Source: Membranipora membranacea
Lineage: Eukaryota > Bryozoa > Gymnolaemata > Cheilostomatida > Membraniporidae
DNA: 64,000 nt
Direction of reading: 5' to 3'
Assembly (NCBI GenBank): GCA_914767715.1
Contig: OU612070.1
Location: 23,610,025-23,674,024 of the forward strand
Notes under the pieces: model-generated
Seen by the model: the letters and a program-made list of their open reading frames with translations, nothing else
Told to the model about the DNA's origin: nothing
Databases searched by the model: none
Translations under genes and position numbers: made by a program
In this document: positions 1 to 23,513 of the stretch, piece after piece
Layout of the letters: each line of letters opens with the position of its first letter
How positions within the stretch are numbered: position 1 is the first letter of the stretch

Positions 1-688
1 GAGTGTCATATGCTATAAAAACTTATGCTAATCCAAACGATTAGGCTTGGTCCAAAATATCCTTACTCCTTTTTTGTTTACAGTGGCAATTCCTGGGTTG
101 GTCAGTAGACAAACCTGAGCAATCAAATTCATCAAGAATTTCTAGGCTCTGCTAAGGTTTACTTCTAAAAGGTAGCAAATCGTCCAAATACACGTTCTTT
201 TCAACCCATAACAGGAGGAATTTTATTGGAGTTTGATTAAATTTTGTTAATTAAAATATCACCATATGATTCCACATGTTGAAAAATACATCAATTACAG
301 CTTGAATCAAATTAGCTAGGATTTAAGATTGCCGAGTCAATAACTCATTGCCATGGCGCTAAATTTTAAGCCATAATTATGCACAAGTTCCATCCATGGG
401 TCAGTTCAGTTGGGACACTTTCAGGACTGTCCAACACTCAGAATAACGATGCCATACTGTTTTGAACCGATGATTCATCTTTCTTTCTACGAAGTATTTA
501 TAGCATCCCTTTTTCTAATAAGTGATAGAAATCAATCAATCAATAATGTGTTTGATAGACTTATCTGAGGCATGGCGTAGCTTTTGCACTTGAAGTATTT
601 TCCATCCTACAAGTTGTTTTGGCAGAGGTCTTCTATGTATTACACAGAGCAAGGATATTCTCACTCCATGATGTTTTGTTGATACCAG
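1..688. other. AT-rich non-coding DNA, probably intron
   Basis: I see no convincing coding exon, RNA gene or inverted repeat here. The segment ends in a splice acceptor (gataccag) that opens the coding exon at 689, so it is most likely part of the intron upstream of that exon. Confidence 0.5.
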
Positions 689-1316
689 GTTGATCCAGTT
701 TATACTCGCGGCTCTATTTTCTTTGTGGAGCGAGAGGGAAGTTGGTTTAAACTACCATTGCTAAATGCCATTGTCTTACAACCACACCATGATGTTGGAA
801 ACCCACAAAATGTTAGTGATCTTTGCTTTCCTGGCAAAAGTATAAGGTAAAGTTCATTGATGTTACTTACAGAGACTCTCTATTCCACTGTTCATCCCCA
901 GTTAAACTCATATTCTGTATGTAGATTTTATGTTTTTTGGTTTCTCAGTTTTTCAGTTACAGCTGTAAGTTAATTGTTTTTACTCCACGTTGTGACCAGC
1001 CCACATGTTACTGGCCGAGTCCCATGTGAGAAAGGAAGAAGATCAATTTTTCTCAGCTAGTTACATTTAACCACGATGGCTGTGAGACTCTAGGACTTGC
1101 TTGCTGGTGTCACATGAGAAATTGTTTCCATGTGATCATCCTGACTCTAGTGTAACTCCAATGAGAAGCTTTCAGCTGTATATTAGTATTAAATTCAGCT
1201 ATACCTTTCATGTGTCATTGTTTCATGGATACAGGGCGTTCAGTCCCAAACCTCTTGATGAATACTCTGCACAGATTTACAGATGTCATGATAAAGAGTT
1301 GTCTTCACAATTCTAG
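689..1316 (+). CDS. 3' end of an unrecognised gene (last two exons)
   Basis: Two exons join in phase. Exon 689-846 follows a cag acceptor and ends at a gtaaag donor in phase 2. Exon 1235-1316 follows acag and ends in TAG at 1314-1316. Together they encode about 79 residues, beginning VDPVYTRGSIFFVEREGSW and ending YRCHDKELSSQF. The peptide is hydrophilic with no membrane segment. An AATAAA signal lies 72 bp after the stop, which supports this as the true 3' end. The upstream exons lie outside the window. I do not recognise the family, so no function is proposed. The phase match and polyadenylation signal make a real gene end likely. Confidence 0.6.
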
Positions 1317-1387
1317 TGATGTTACAACTCTCATGCTCAAAACTTATCCACGAGAGGAGAATATTTTTGGGCGCAGACAGACACTTC

Positions 1388-1393
1388 AATAAA
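1388..1393 (+). other. polyadenylation signal AATAAA
   Basis: A canonical hexamer 72 bp downstream of the TAG at 1314-1316, in the right place to end the transcript of the unrecognised gene. Confidence 0.5.
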
Positions 1394-2048
1394 CATCTAA
1401 TCTCTGCCAGACACTTGTGGGACACATGTTAGCTGTCTTGTTATTTCGATGACCACCTAAAACCCCAAATGACTAATGTACTTCTGTCCTGGCTATATAT
1501 TTATTGTTTTTTTGTCCGGACAACAATCAATAAAATATTGTTTGTAATTGTATGGCTCCTATGCAGGGTTTTATTGAACAGCACAATTTGAATGCACTTT
1601 TGTGGAATGCTCTACATGACTTTATTTATTAGTCTCACTTGTTATAAACTAGAACAAGTTTGTTCCCTCTGTGGTGGCGGAGAGATATTGCACAAGTCGG
1701 GTATCGAAGCGCGAGGGAACTAACTTGATCTAAAATACTTGTTGTATGTTTGGCTCTTATGCATGGTTTAATCCAATTGCCTGCATTCCAGTTGCTCCCT
1801 TCCACTGGTCACGCCTCCTACGGCTTGACCAGTAGAACGTGAGCAACTCCGAATTCAGGTAAATAGACCAAATTTGGTCTAGGATTATATTGAACAGCGC
1901 AATTTGCATGCACTTTTATCGAGTGCTTTACATGACTTTGTTTATTAGTCTCACTTGTTATAAACGGCTTCTGTGATTAGAGCTGACTTGTTGTTCCTTT
2001 AGCTGGATTATTGCTTTGGTCTGACAGCCCAATCAATAAACACTGACA

Positions 2049-2306
2049 CAGGCCCGTAGTTCTAGGGGAGGCAGGGACGCTCTGCCTCCCCTAGAGTGCT
2101 GATTAGAGTGGCCTAAAAATGCTATAATTGAATATTCCATGTCAGAATCAGCTCATTTCGGACTTCCATTTGCTATTTATATCATTAAAACACATTGGAG
2201 GCTGTTCACTGGGGACTCAGGAAGAGCTTAGAATATCCAACCTGGTGTTACTTCACACCCTCAAGGATTTGCGCCCCCCTACCAGTTTTCCTAAGCTACA
2301 GCCCTG
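2049..2306 (+). mobile_element. TIR element family with 5-bp TSD, copy 1
   Basis: A 258-bp non-autonomous element. It starts CAGGCCCGTAG and ends CTACAGCCCTG, which form imperfect terminal inverted repeats, and it is bracketed by the 5-bp direct repeat TGACA at 2044-2048 and 2307-2311. Near-identical copies occur at 58544-58766 (also with a 5-bp duplication) and, inverted and degraded, at 18590-18825. CAG...CTG ends with 5-bp TSDs resemble hAT5-type elements; that assignment is inference. There is no transposase ORF. Confidence 0.65.
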
Positions 2307-3826
2307 TGACATGATTAAAATTGATCTAAGAATTGAGTTTCTTTGTATCAAAAGTATTTCCATTACACAACAAAAGCTTGTTTAATTGAAATGACCGTAG
2401 CTGCTGATTTAAATCCATGGTTATGAATAACTTGTTTCCGCTGTTGCTATTAAACAGTTGGAATAGCCTGGATATATACTATGAAGTCAGAAGCGATCTG
2501 GTGAGGCAGTGAAGGCTTGTGGCAATTGTTAGAGTAATAGGTGAGTTGTGACATTCTAGTCTAAGTTCCCAAAAATTGGACACAGTAAAGATTAATTCAC
2601 CAAAAGCTTCCCCCTGAGCATAGTTTATTGCAAGCCTATAAATATCAGTTGAGTAACCAATCGGCTTTACAAAAGTAAGATCATTTGTGAAAACCATTTT
2701 CAAAACTGTTTATGAAATTTTACAAGGGCTAAATTCATGCACATATACTCTACGCCCTGTAAGAGCCAATGCCCTGTTTGTTGAGGTAAACAAAAGCTCT
2801 TGATGTGATATCTACTAATATTTGAGAAATTTATCAGCATACTGATAAATGTTTTGTCATGTTAAATAATTTACAATGTCTCAGAAGTGGCTGACTTATT
2901 AGTAATGAGGTATAATTCCAGAGACGGAAAGCAGCTTATAGCTTTGTATTTACCTTCCCAATTAAAATGCTATTTTGACAGTCACCTGCTAATAGGTTCA
3001 AATACAAAGTGATCAGCTGTCTAGCAATTTCCCTCTGTAAATCTGCTGTTATTTATGTAAATAGTCATTAATAATCTAGTTATTGGCCAACAAATATTCC
3101 TAAAATAATAATTCAAATCACAAAAATAACGTGACTGTCTGTTTGTATATCTATCTAACACTAATTGCTGTCATCTCCAACTCCCGCTTCGTTAAATCAA
3201 GGAGTAAGTCATAAAACCCTCCGTTCAATTAGCTTGAATTATTTCAAATGAAACTTACCACATAGCATTTAAAAGTTTTTCATTTAAATCATACTGGGTC
3301 ACAGCAGCATAATTAAAATTTAAAAGGATTTTGAAATTGAGTATTTACTTTTTCTCTGCTCTTGTGCCTGTGTTTATTCTGTATCAACAAATAATCTGCT
3401 TCATCATGAGTTTTTGAGTGCTTGAGTAATAGTATACACTTGTAAATTGCTGCCTCACAGAATGAGGAGAAAGCTTGTTAGTCCATCACAGAAAAAGGAC
3501 AAAGTTTGTTCGTCCATCAAAGTTCTCAAATTTTTTGTTTCTGAAAATTAAAACCATTGATACCAGGGTTTTGGACTTTTCATTCATAGATTATTGAACT
3601 GGAGATATAGAGGTCATGTCGCCGACACCGCATCTCTGTAGCTAGCTGGGTTTTAAGCTGTGGAATACCCTTTGTTACCAGGGTTCGGCCTGTTATTTCG
3701 TAGACCAAAGGACTGGTGATGTAGAATTAAGTTGGCAAGACTGCCGCTCTGTAGCTTGCTTGGTCTCAAGGTTTTAGATATTGTTTTTTGGGAACTTTGC
3801 GCTCTCAGCGCCTGATAAACTCTAAA

Positions 3827-17281
<13,455 letters not shown>

Positions 17282-17636
17282 GAAGCCTAGGACACTTGAG
17301 CTAGCCATTTCTTTGACGGATATTTGCTCTTTTCAATCAACTATTACGCAAAAGGATTATATAAATGATAGTGTGAGTAGGAGTATTTCATCTGCCTCAC
17401 CTAGTTTTGAGGCATTCAGTAAGCTTATCTTTACTTGAGCACAGAAATCTTTGGATCGTCTAAAATGTTTGAGATGATATTAAAGAAATTGGTTTTCTAA
17501 TCCAACTTGGAGGATAACTTAAAATACAAAATAAAAGTATGTGAGATTTATCAGTGTACGCTAATTCCCTTGATTATATTATCGACCTGTATTCCCTGAT
17601 CTAACCACAATAATATCAACCAGGTGTATGATGGTT

Positions 17637-17760
17637 GATACATTGAACTCCATATCTGGAAAAGCATAATTTATTTTTGCCAAACAAAGCGCTTGCAAAA
17701 AAGCCAGTCCTTAATGGCGTTCTAGAAATTTCCAAAATATCAACACTGAATGCGTTATTA
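17637..17760 (+). repeat. interspersed repeat, copy 1 of 2
   Basis: Shares CTCCATATCTGGAA.AGCAT, CAAACAAAG.GCTTGCAAAAA and AGCCAGTCC with 60378-60500, about 43 kb away in the same orientation. No terminal repeats or TSD were recognised, so its class is unknown. Confidence 0.5.
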
Positions 17761-18589
17761 TCTTTTGTTTTAGGCTGGAAAGCGTCCACCTTAGACAAAC
17801 CGACATGTCTGCAGGGATCATTCTGCACAACGATGAACTATAGTACTATGCATTAAGAACTAATTGAGATACAGTCAAGACCAGTGAATCTGTATAGTTC
17901 ACGCCATCAGTCATTTCATTATTTACCAGTGTAATACAGTGCCTTATTTTTATAAACAGAAAAACAGACGGATCTATCAAATGTTTTGTTTCTCTGATAA
18001 TTTTAGTACATGTCCAGATTTATTATTTGACTTTATTTTTTTGAGAATAAATATAATTATGAATAAGTCTAGCCTCATTCTGCGCTGCAACATGTCAATT
18101 AGCAGCCAATGTTTATGAAGCTTGTCCATGATTTAGAAAACAACATCCATGCCAAAATGAGGGCAATGGGGAATAGGAGATGTGATTAGGGTAGCTAGCT
18201 TTGAGTCCAATAAACTGAAATGTAACTATACAATGGTGTGGTATCGAGAGTTCACTGATTACCAGTATTGAATTTTAAGCATCAGCACGCAATACTGGTG
18301 CTGCCTTGCCATTCATCCTGGGTAATCATCAACATGCATTAAAAATTTGCCCTTTGAAGTAAACTTGACTGATAGCCTGGAACCCTGGCTGTCCTGGACA
18401 CAGGTGCGACATGCGCAAAGATACTAAGTACTTTTCATGAGTACTACGAGTTATTTAATATCTTTGCCATGTACTATAAGCATTTGTTTAGATAGAATAA
18501 TATAATGTTTACATGACCAAAGTACAATGCATCACACGCTTCTCAAGGATCATGCATGACCGGAGGTCAACAAAGATGGGTGTAGTGCG

Positions 18590-18825
18590 CAGAGCCGTTG
18601 TTAGAAAAAACCTTTAGGCAAAAGTCCGAGGCAAGTCCGAAGCATCTCCAGAAGAGGTGCTCTAAGCTCCTCCCCAAGCAATTAAAAGCATAATATGATT
18701 AGCAAATATGGAAATCCCAGAGGAGCTGATTCTGACATGGACTATCCAATTATAGTGTTTTTAGGCCACTGTAGTTAGCTTCCTAGGGGAGACAGTGCCT
18801 TCCTGCTTCCCCTAGAACTACCGGC
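18590..18825 (-). mobile_element. TIR element family with 5-bp TSD, degraded inverted copy
   Basis: Reverse-strand relative of the elements at 2049 and 58544, recognised from CTAGAACTACCGGCC at its right end and the shared interior (TTATAGTG.TTTTAGGCCACT, CAGAGGAGCTGATTC). The ends have diverged and no TSD is visible. Confidence 0.55.
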
Positions 18826-18919
18826 CAATGTAGGCTACAACCAAACCAATCAGAAACAAGACATTTACCGGTGTGGTGCACAGCCTCCCATGTAAAATAA
18901 ACCTTCATACCTACGTATA

Positions 18920-19029
18920 GTTTAAGTGCTCAAACAGTGCAAGATGCTGGTAGAGGCATTTGATTATCAACCACTTTTTTGTTGATAATGAAATGCCTCT
19001 ACCATCTTGCACTGTTTGAGCACTTAAAC
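18920..19029. mobile_element. hairpin MITE with TA duplication, copy B
   Basis: A 110-bp near-perfect palindrome flanked by TA. Arms begin GTTTAAGTGCTCAAACAGTG and continue through GATGGTAGAGGCATTT. It is the same family as 15431-15576, with a shorter loop. It ends 112 bp upstream of the start codon of the acetyltransferase gene, so it may lie in that gene's 5' region. Confidence 0.7.
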
Positions 19030-19141
19030 TAACCTACATACTAAATTTCAACTTACAGAGCATGTACAGCATTTCAATATATCAGCCGCCTTTTGCCGTT
19101 GAAGCTGTACCTGAGTAAAGGGATAGTAAAGTTTGTCTACG

Positions 19142-19630
19142 ATGATGGCTGAGTACGTCATTAGAAATCTGAGCAAGGATGATCTCCAATCTTTAGTCAA
19201 ACTTATGGAGGAAAATGCTCAGATCTTGAAACTACAATCACCTACACTACCCACTGAGGAGAAACTGTACCATGACTTACTGCTCCAACCTACACCCGGC
19301 TTCCATGTTCTTGTTTGTGAGTTATTTGGTGACCTTATCGGCTACGCAATGTATCAACTTGCATTTTCATCATACAAGGGGCGCACCATGTTCCTTAGAG
19401 AATTTTATGTAACTGCCAAGCATAAAGAGAAACTTCGCCTTATGCTTCTGACCAGACTCATGCAGATTGCAGATGAGAAAAGCTGCCGCAGTGCAGAGTG
19501 GCTAACCCAGACGGACTGGATCGACAACAATGAATTCTGGATACGCTCAGGAGCCTATGATAAAACTGCTACTGTGCAATATCATCAATACAGACTGAAC
19601 ATGTACAACTACACAACTTCTCCTAACTGA
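19142..19630 (+). CDS. GNAT N-acetyltransferase, diamine/thialysine (SAT-like), intronless
   Basis: A single 489-bp exon encodes 162 residues, the usual size for spermidine/spermine or thialysine N-acetyltransferases, which move an acetyl group from acetyl-CoA to a polyamine or lysine-like amine. The N-terminus (AEYVIRNLSKDDLQSL), the central strand GDLIGYAMY and the strand TMFLREFYV align with the SAT1/SAT2 fold, as does the later NNEFWIRSGAYD, matching the N-x-x-x-x-F-Y-x-x-x-G-A region. The acetyl-CoA pyrophosphate loop (R-G-x-G-x-G/A in the family) is not recognisable: KHKEKLRLML stands in its place. Activity is therefore uncertain. ATG at 19142 is chosen because upstream in-frame codons are not ATG. 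Lack of introns beside intron-rich neighbours suggests a retrocopy or a lineage expansion. Confidence 0.75.
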   Translation: MMAEYVIRNLSKDDLQSLVKLMEENAQILKLQSPTLPTEEKLYHDLLLQPTPGFHVLVCELFGDLIGYAMYQLAFSSYKGRTMFLREFYVTAKHKEKLRLMLLTRLMQIADEKSCRSAEWLTQTDWIDNNEFWIRSGAYDKTATVQYHQYRLNMYNYTTSPN

Positions 19631-19654
19631 GAGTGCTTCAGCCTGATACTAAGA

Positions 19655-19728
19655 CTGTCACAACCTGTCACAATCTGTCACAACCTGTCCCAATCTGTCA
19701 CAATCTGTCACAACCTGTCACAACCTGT
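19655..19728 (+). repeat. 10-bp tandem repeat in the acetyltransferase 3' UTR
   Basis: About seven copies of a CTGTCACAAC-like unit, with C/T variation in the ninth or tenth base. It starts 25 bp after the stop codon and upstream of the polyadenylation signal, so it should be transcribed. Confidence 0.8.
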
Positions 19729-19834
19729 GTATTGTTACATTGTACAATAGCTTCGAAGATCAAGCAGTTTAAGTTTCTGTATTTTTAGCACTTTAATTGA
19801 CATTTACTTTCTTCAACGAGTATGAAATTAAACA

Positions 19835-19840
19835 AATAAA
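19835..19840 (+). other. polyadenylation signal AATAAA
   Basis: Canonical hexamer about 205 bp after the stop of the acetyltransferase gene. Confidence 0.55.
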
Positions 19841-20691
19841 ATCTAAAGAACAACAAATTTTTTACTAGGTTTCTGCAATAGCTAAATGATAATTTACAAA
19901 ATTATTTCAAGTATGATAAAAAAAAACACAGCGGTGTGGTTTGTTAGTCTATGCATGAGAGCCAAGACTAGGGTTGCGACCACAATAATAACAAACAGAG
20001 AAAAAGACAAGGATTTATCAGTGCAAATGAGCAATGTCTACATGTAGTTTTTAAATATAAATAACTTCGCTTGAGATCTTAGGTGTTGTGTAAGACTGCT
20101 GAAAACAACCGCAATAGTTATGACACATAACCTTTGAAAATTTGGGACTGACAAAAAAATATCTAGGAATTTGTATCGACAAAATCTGGGTTCTCGTTTG
20201 TTTAGCACAGACTCTGAGGGGTTGCTGGTAGTGGCATTCCAATATCAACCACAGTTGTGATGATTGACGACCTGTTGTACCAGCATCATGCAAAAAAAGC
20301 GTTGGCATTGTGTACCGCATAACATACAGGTCAAATAAAGAGCAAATTTGCCCTGTTGACATTGCAGCCTGAAGTTCCCCACAAATTCACCGCCAATTCA
20401 CAACTTAACTAACCTAAAGTTTTGTTTTGTACAAGCTAAGCATATTCAGTCACAAACATTGTTATATAGATATCTATATGGCACCTATATGAAACTATAA
20501 CTTCTATAACGCTAGGAGATAATCAAAATGAGGCAACTCTGAATACAATATGATTCAAATGGAGAAATAAAAGGTGTAAACATTTTTGTGTGATATGTGA
20601 TATGCGTGGAAATAAATTGATAGCTTGTATTAAGAGCATTCAATTAGTAATGTGAATATTGGTAATCATTGAGAACTGTTTAGGTCTTGCT

Positions 20692-20822
20692 TAGCCTGTC
20701 TTGACAAGCTTTGTTGCGGGGGGGGGGGGAGGGGAGGGAACAAAGCTCATTCGCAAGAGTTGACAACCTTGGCTATAATCCCCCCCTCCCCCGACCACAA
20801 CAAAGCTTGTCAAGACAGGCTA
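20692..20822. mobile_element. TAGCCTGTC-family MITE with 9-bp TSD
   Basis: TIRs TAGCCTGTCTTGACAAGCTT (25 bp, essentially perfect) surround a G-rich/C-rich core. The flanking direct repeat GGTCTTGCT (9 bp) is exact at 20683-20691 and 20823-20831. Related copies are at 50348-50377 (same TSD length) and 41103-41172. TSD length suggests a Mutator-like family. Confidence 0.7.
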
Positions 20823-20996
20823 GGTCTTGCTATGTCAAAATAAGTGTAAGATTGGGAATGTTTACATTATCTGAGTATGAAAGCTTACTGAGTGAATGAA
20901 ACACATACAGATATAACACACGATAATAAATAGCTGCATCAAGTTTGATCCAAGTCAGCAGCCTTCCTTATGAGTTACCCTCATTCTCCTAGATCA

Positions 20997-21193
20997 AGTT
21001 TGATCCACTTTGCCTGCATTCCAGTTGTTCCACATGTACACTGCAGCATCACCAGTGGAGGGGGAGCAACACCGAATACAGGTAAATGGGCCAAACCTGG
21101 TCTACCCAGGGAGCGTGGTCTACCATTCTACTGGTGACCTGCCGGTGGCTCAAGAGGGAACAACTTTAAATGAAGGCAAATCTGGATCAAACT
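20997..21193. mobile_element. palindromic element with AGTTTGATCC ends
   Basis: Left end AGTTTGATCCACTTTGCCTG and right end ...GGCAAATCTGGATCAAACT form inverted repeats about 36 bp long, with an inner CCAGTTGTTCC/GGGAACAACT pair. Fragments of the same ends occur at 20942 and 43128, and the interior resembles 1780-1900. No clear TSD. Confidence 0.5.
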
Positions 21194-22393
21194 AAATATA
21201 ATTGAATGATCTATGTTCAGATGGTTGCTATATTATGTAGATCCTCTAGAAAGTTAATCTCTTCTTGGTTGGTTTGCTATTAAAGTCTTTGCAATTATGA
21301 TAAATAGGAAAGTGAGTACGTGTTTGCTTGGGAATATAAGTGGGTTTGCACGTGGAGTCATTGGCCAATTGTAGTTGGAAGTGTTCCTTCGATAACCATT
21401 ATAGATCATATTTACCCGCTGTGTAGCGTTCAAGTTTGCAAACTTATTGATTTCAAGTGTTTATTTTCCTACAGCCTCTTAACTAAATTAATATTATGCT
21501 TGCCTGATGCACTAGGAAGTTATTGCCTGTCGCAACTAGTTTCGTTTTGATTCAAATCACACACGGAATAGAGGGTTTGCCCTTGTTGATGCGCATTACG
21601 TGATATTTTGCACATGCTCGTCGGCACATCTTGCATCGGTTGTCACGTTTTGCGTCGGTTGTCACACTTTGCGCAGTTGTCACGAAAGGAGCCTCAAACT
21701 TTGACAATCCTCTTAGGGTCAGCTTATGTTGACTATAGGACATCATGCTATCCGCTAATACAGAGAGTATTTTTAGAATAAACTGTGTTTTGTTTTAATA
21801 GATTTACTATTATTATATACAAATTATTGTCTAGTCATATATTCTGAACAATTCCTCAATATCATAATAATCACGCATGACATGATTTCTTATTTTCAAC
21901 TTATTTTGTTTGACAGACAATATTTTTGGCATACTCTGAAAATTTTTTAAACAAATGAGATTTATGCCAATAAAAGTATATACAAAATATATATATCCTG
22001 AACAAACCAAGGAAATTACGGTACAATTTGGGTGGAAAAAGAGAAAAATGACAATGCTTTGTGTTTGGAGGATTGATTTGTATACTATGTCAGATTGTCT
22101 TTGCAAGCAGACATACACTTACAGTTTGAAAAATATATGAAGCAAAATCAAAATCGTTGAATTAAACAAACACGCCATGATAGAAAAGTTGTATCAAGTA
22201 ATTGAACCCAAACAGTGATTAAATAGAACTATAAGGATAGCCTCGTCATGCAGCTACCTTTGTGTTTTGAGTGGTAGCCTTGTATTTTTGGACATCAAAT
22301 GAGAAGTTGTCTTCTATTTTGTAGTTCTTTGTCACTTAGAGTTTTGAATTTTTCTCTGTTTCATAGCAACACCGTGCCTTACAAGAAGAAATC

Positions 22394-23513
22394 TTAAAAA
22401 AAGGATTTCAGTGTTTCTCTGTATTGTTTCTTCTTAAGACCGTGGATGATAACATTCAAAATTCCATATGCACCATCATGTAAAAATCGGAGCGGTGTTT
22501 TAACCATACCTGGTATGTCACTTTTCCTTTCAAAGCTACACCTCAAAATGTACAGAGGAATAAGACAGATAAGTGTGATAATAGTAATTATAATTGTAGA
22601 TGGTGGACACGACTAACTGTCGAGTTCCACGCCGCCCGGTGGATATATTCACTTTCTTCTTCACAGCTATAAGTTTGCTAATTGTTAGAGATGAGGTGAT
22701 TTAATATTACTAAAAGTGCAGGGAACAGTTGAACGTTGAACTGGAAAATAATTTTCTAACTAAAGTTGGCATTCCACGTTCTATTCTCTGGTTCCTTTTA
22801 CCACTTCTAGTGTCGTCTAGTTTGATGGTGCTGTTTCTGTCGTTTATCTGTCGTTCGTTTCTCTGCCTCTCAGCATCAGACTGTTTAACATTTTGCGGAT
22901 CTGCAGCAGGCATATGTGTGACATTCTCAGCTGGTGTTCTAGCAGATCTCAAAGAAATCTCCCAAGTAACGCAGTAACTGCAACTCATCACATGCAACAC
23001 TATTGCCATAGACAGCATAAACTTTCCTATGTTTGTCACAAGCAAATTGGTTCTGTGCCCGAACGGATAGCACAGTGCCATAAACCTTTCAAAGCAGCCA
23101 CATGCTGTGATACAGTAGCGTAGATCTTTACTGCCGAGTAAACATGTGCCGCAGAGCACTCTGGCATATGGTTTCTCTTTTAGTGATTCAAATCCATGGT
23201 TATAATAAATCCTCAACGCACTGTAGTAAATGTCAGACAAGGTTATAGCCAATACAACCTTGCCACAAGGTTTGGACCTTAGACCAGGCATTTTTAAAAG
23301 CAAAAGAGCGTGAAGCAGGTTTGTAAGCACTGTAAAACCATGACAGGCCGCTGTGCCTAAACTCGACCCAAACACGGATCGCATACTTTCCAATCTCATG
23401 CAAAAGATGTCACCTATTGAACGTCTTGGTATCAAGTAGCGTTCAAAATATTCTCCTGAATATTTTCTAGGGGTTATTTTAAAACTGGGTTTTGAATTAT
23501 GTCGTGAAAGCAC
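22394..23513 (-). CDS. divergent rhodopsin-like (class A) GPCR, two exons
   Basis: Exon 1 is 23513-22761, ending at a GTTAGA donor; exon 2 is 22612-22394, after an AG acceptor. Both are phase 0 and give 323 residues, a normal class A length. Visible class A marks: TM1 about 49-73; TM2 with LSD (Asp94, the 2.50 position); Cys121 before TM3; ERF at 142-144 in place of DRY; TM4 about 160-184; TM6 with CLIP at 267-270 in place of CWxP; TM7 with NVIIH at 304-308 in place of NPxxY, then a basic helix 8 (KKKQYRE). Between TM4 and TM6 there is only a polar 70-residue stretch rich in Arg, Asn and Asp, so no TM5 can be recognised. The ligand is unknown. The second exon is inferred from motif fit and splice phase. 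Confidence 0.55.

Larger units (their letters stand above)
1317..3826. other. intergenic DNA with repeat fragments
   Basis: No exon chain was found. Near 1645-1900 there are pieces of palindromic repeats, including the words TGCCTGCATTCCAGTTG and CCAAATTTGGTCTA, which recur near 21,010-21,110. A complete short TIR element occupies 2049-2306. The remainder up to the WDR64 start is AT-rich unique-looking DNA that should contain the WDR64 promoter. No clear core promoter motif was picked out. Confidence 0.5.
17282..19141. other. intergenic DNA between WDR64 and the acetyltransferase gene
   Basis: It holds a repeat at 17637-17760 that recurs at 60378-60500, an AATAAA at 18046-18051 that could serve WDR64, a degraded TIR element at 18590-18825 and a hairpin MITE at 18920-19029 just upstream of the acetyltransferase gene. 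A short open frame at 17288-17438 could be an alternative last WDR64 exon, but its phase does not match the preceding donor. Confidence 0.5.
19631..22393. other. intergenic DNA with short repeats
   Basis: No gene was found between the acetyltransferase gene and the GPCR. The stretch contains the 10-bp tandem repeat, a hairpin fragment at 20221-20262 (GTTGCTGGTAGTGGCATTCC), a MITE at 20692-20822, a palindromic element at 20997-21193 and a run of imperfect TTGCGTCGGTTGTCAC-like words near 21,600-21,690. Confidence 0.5.
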
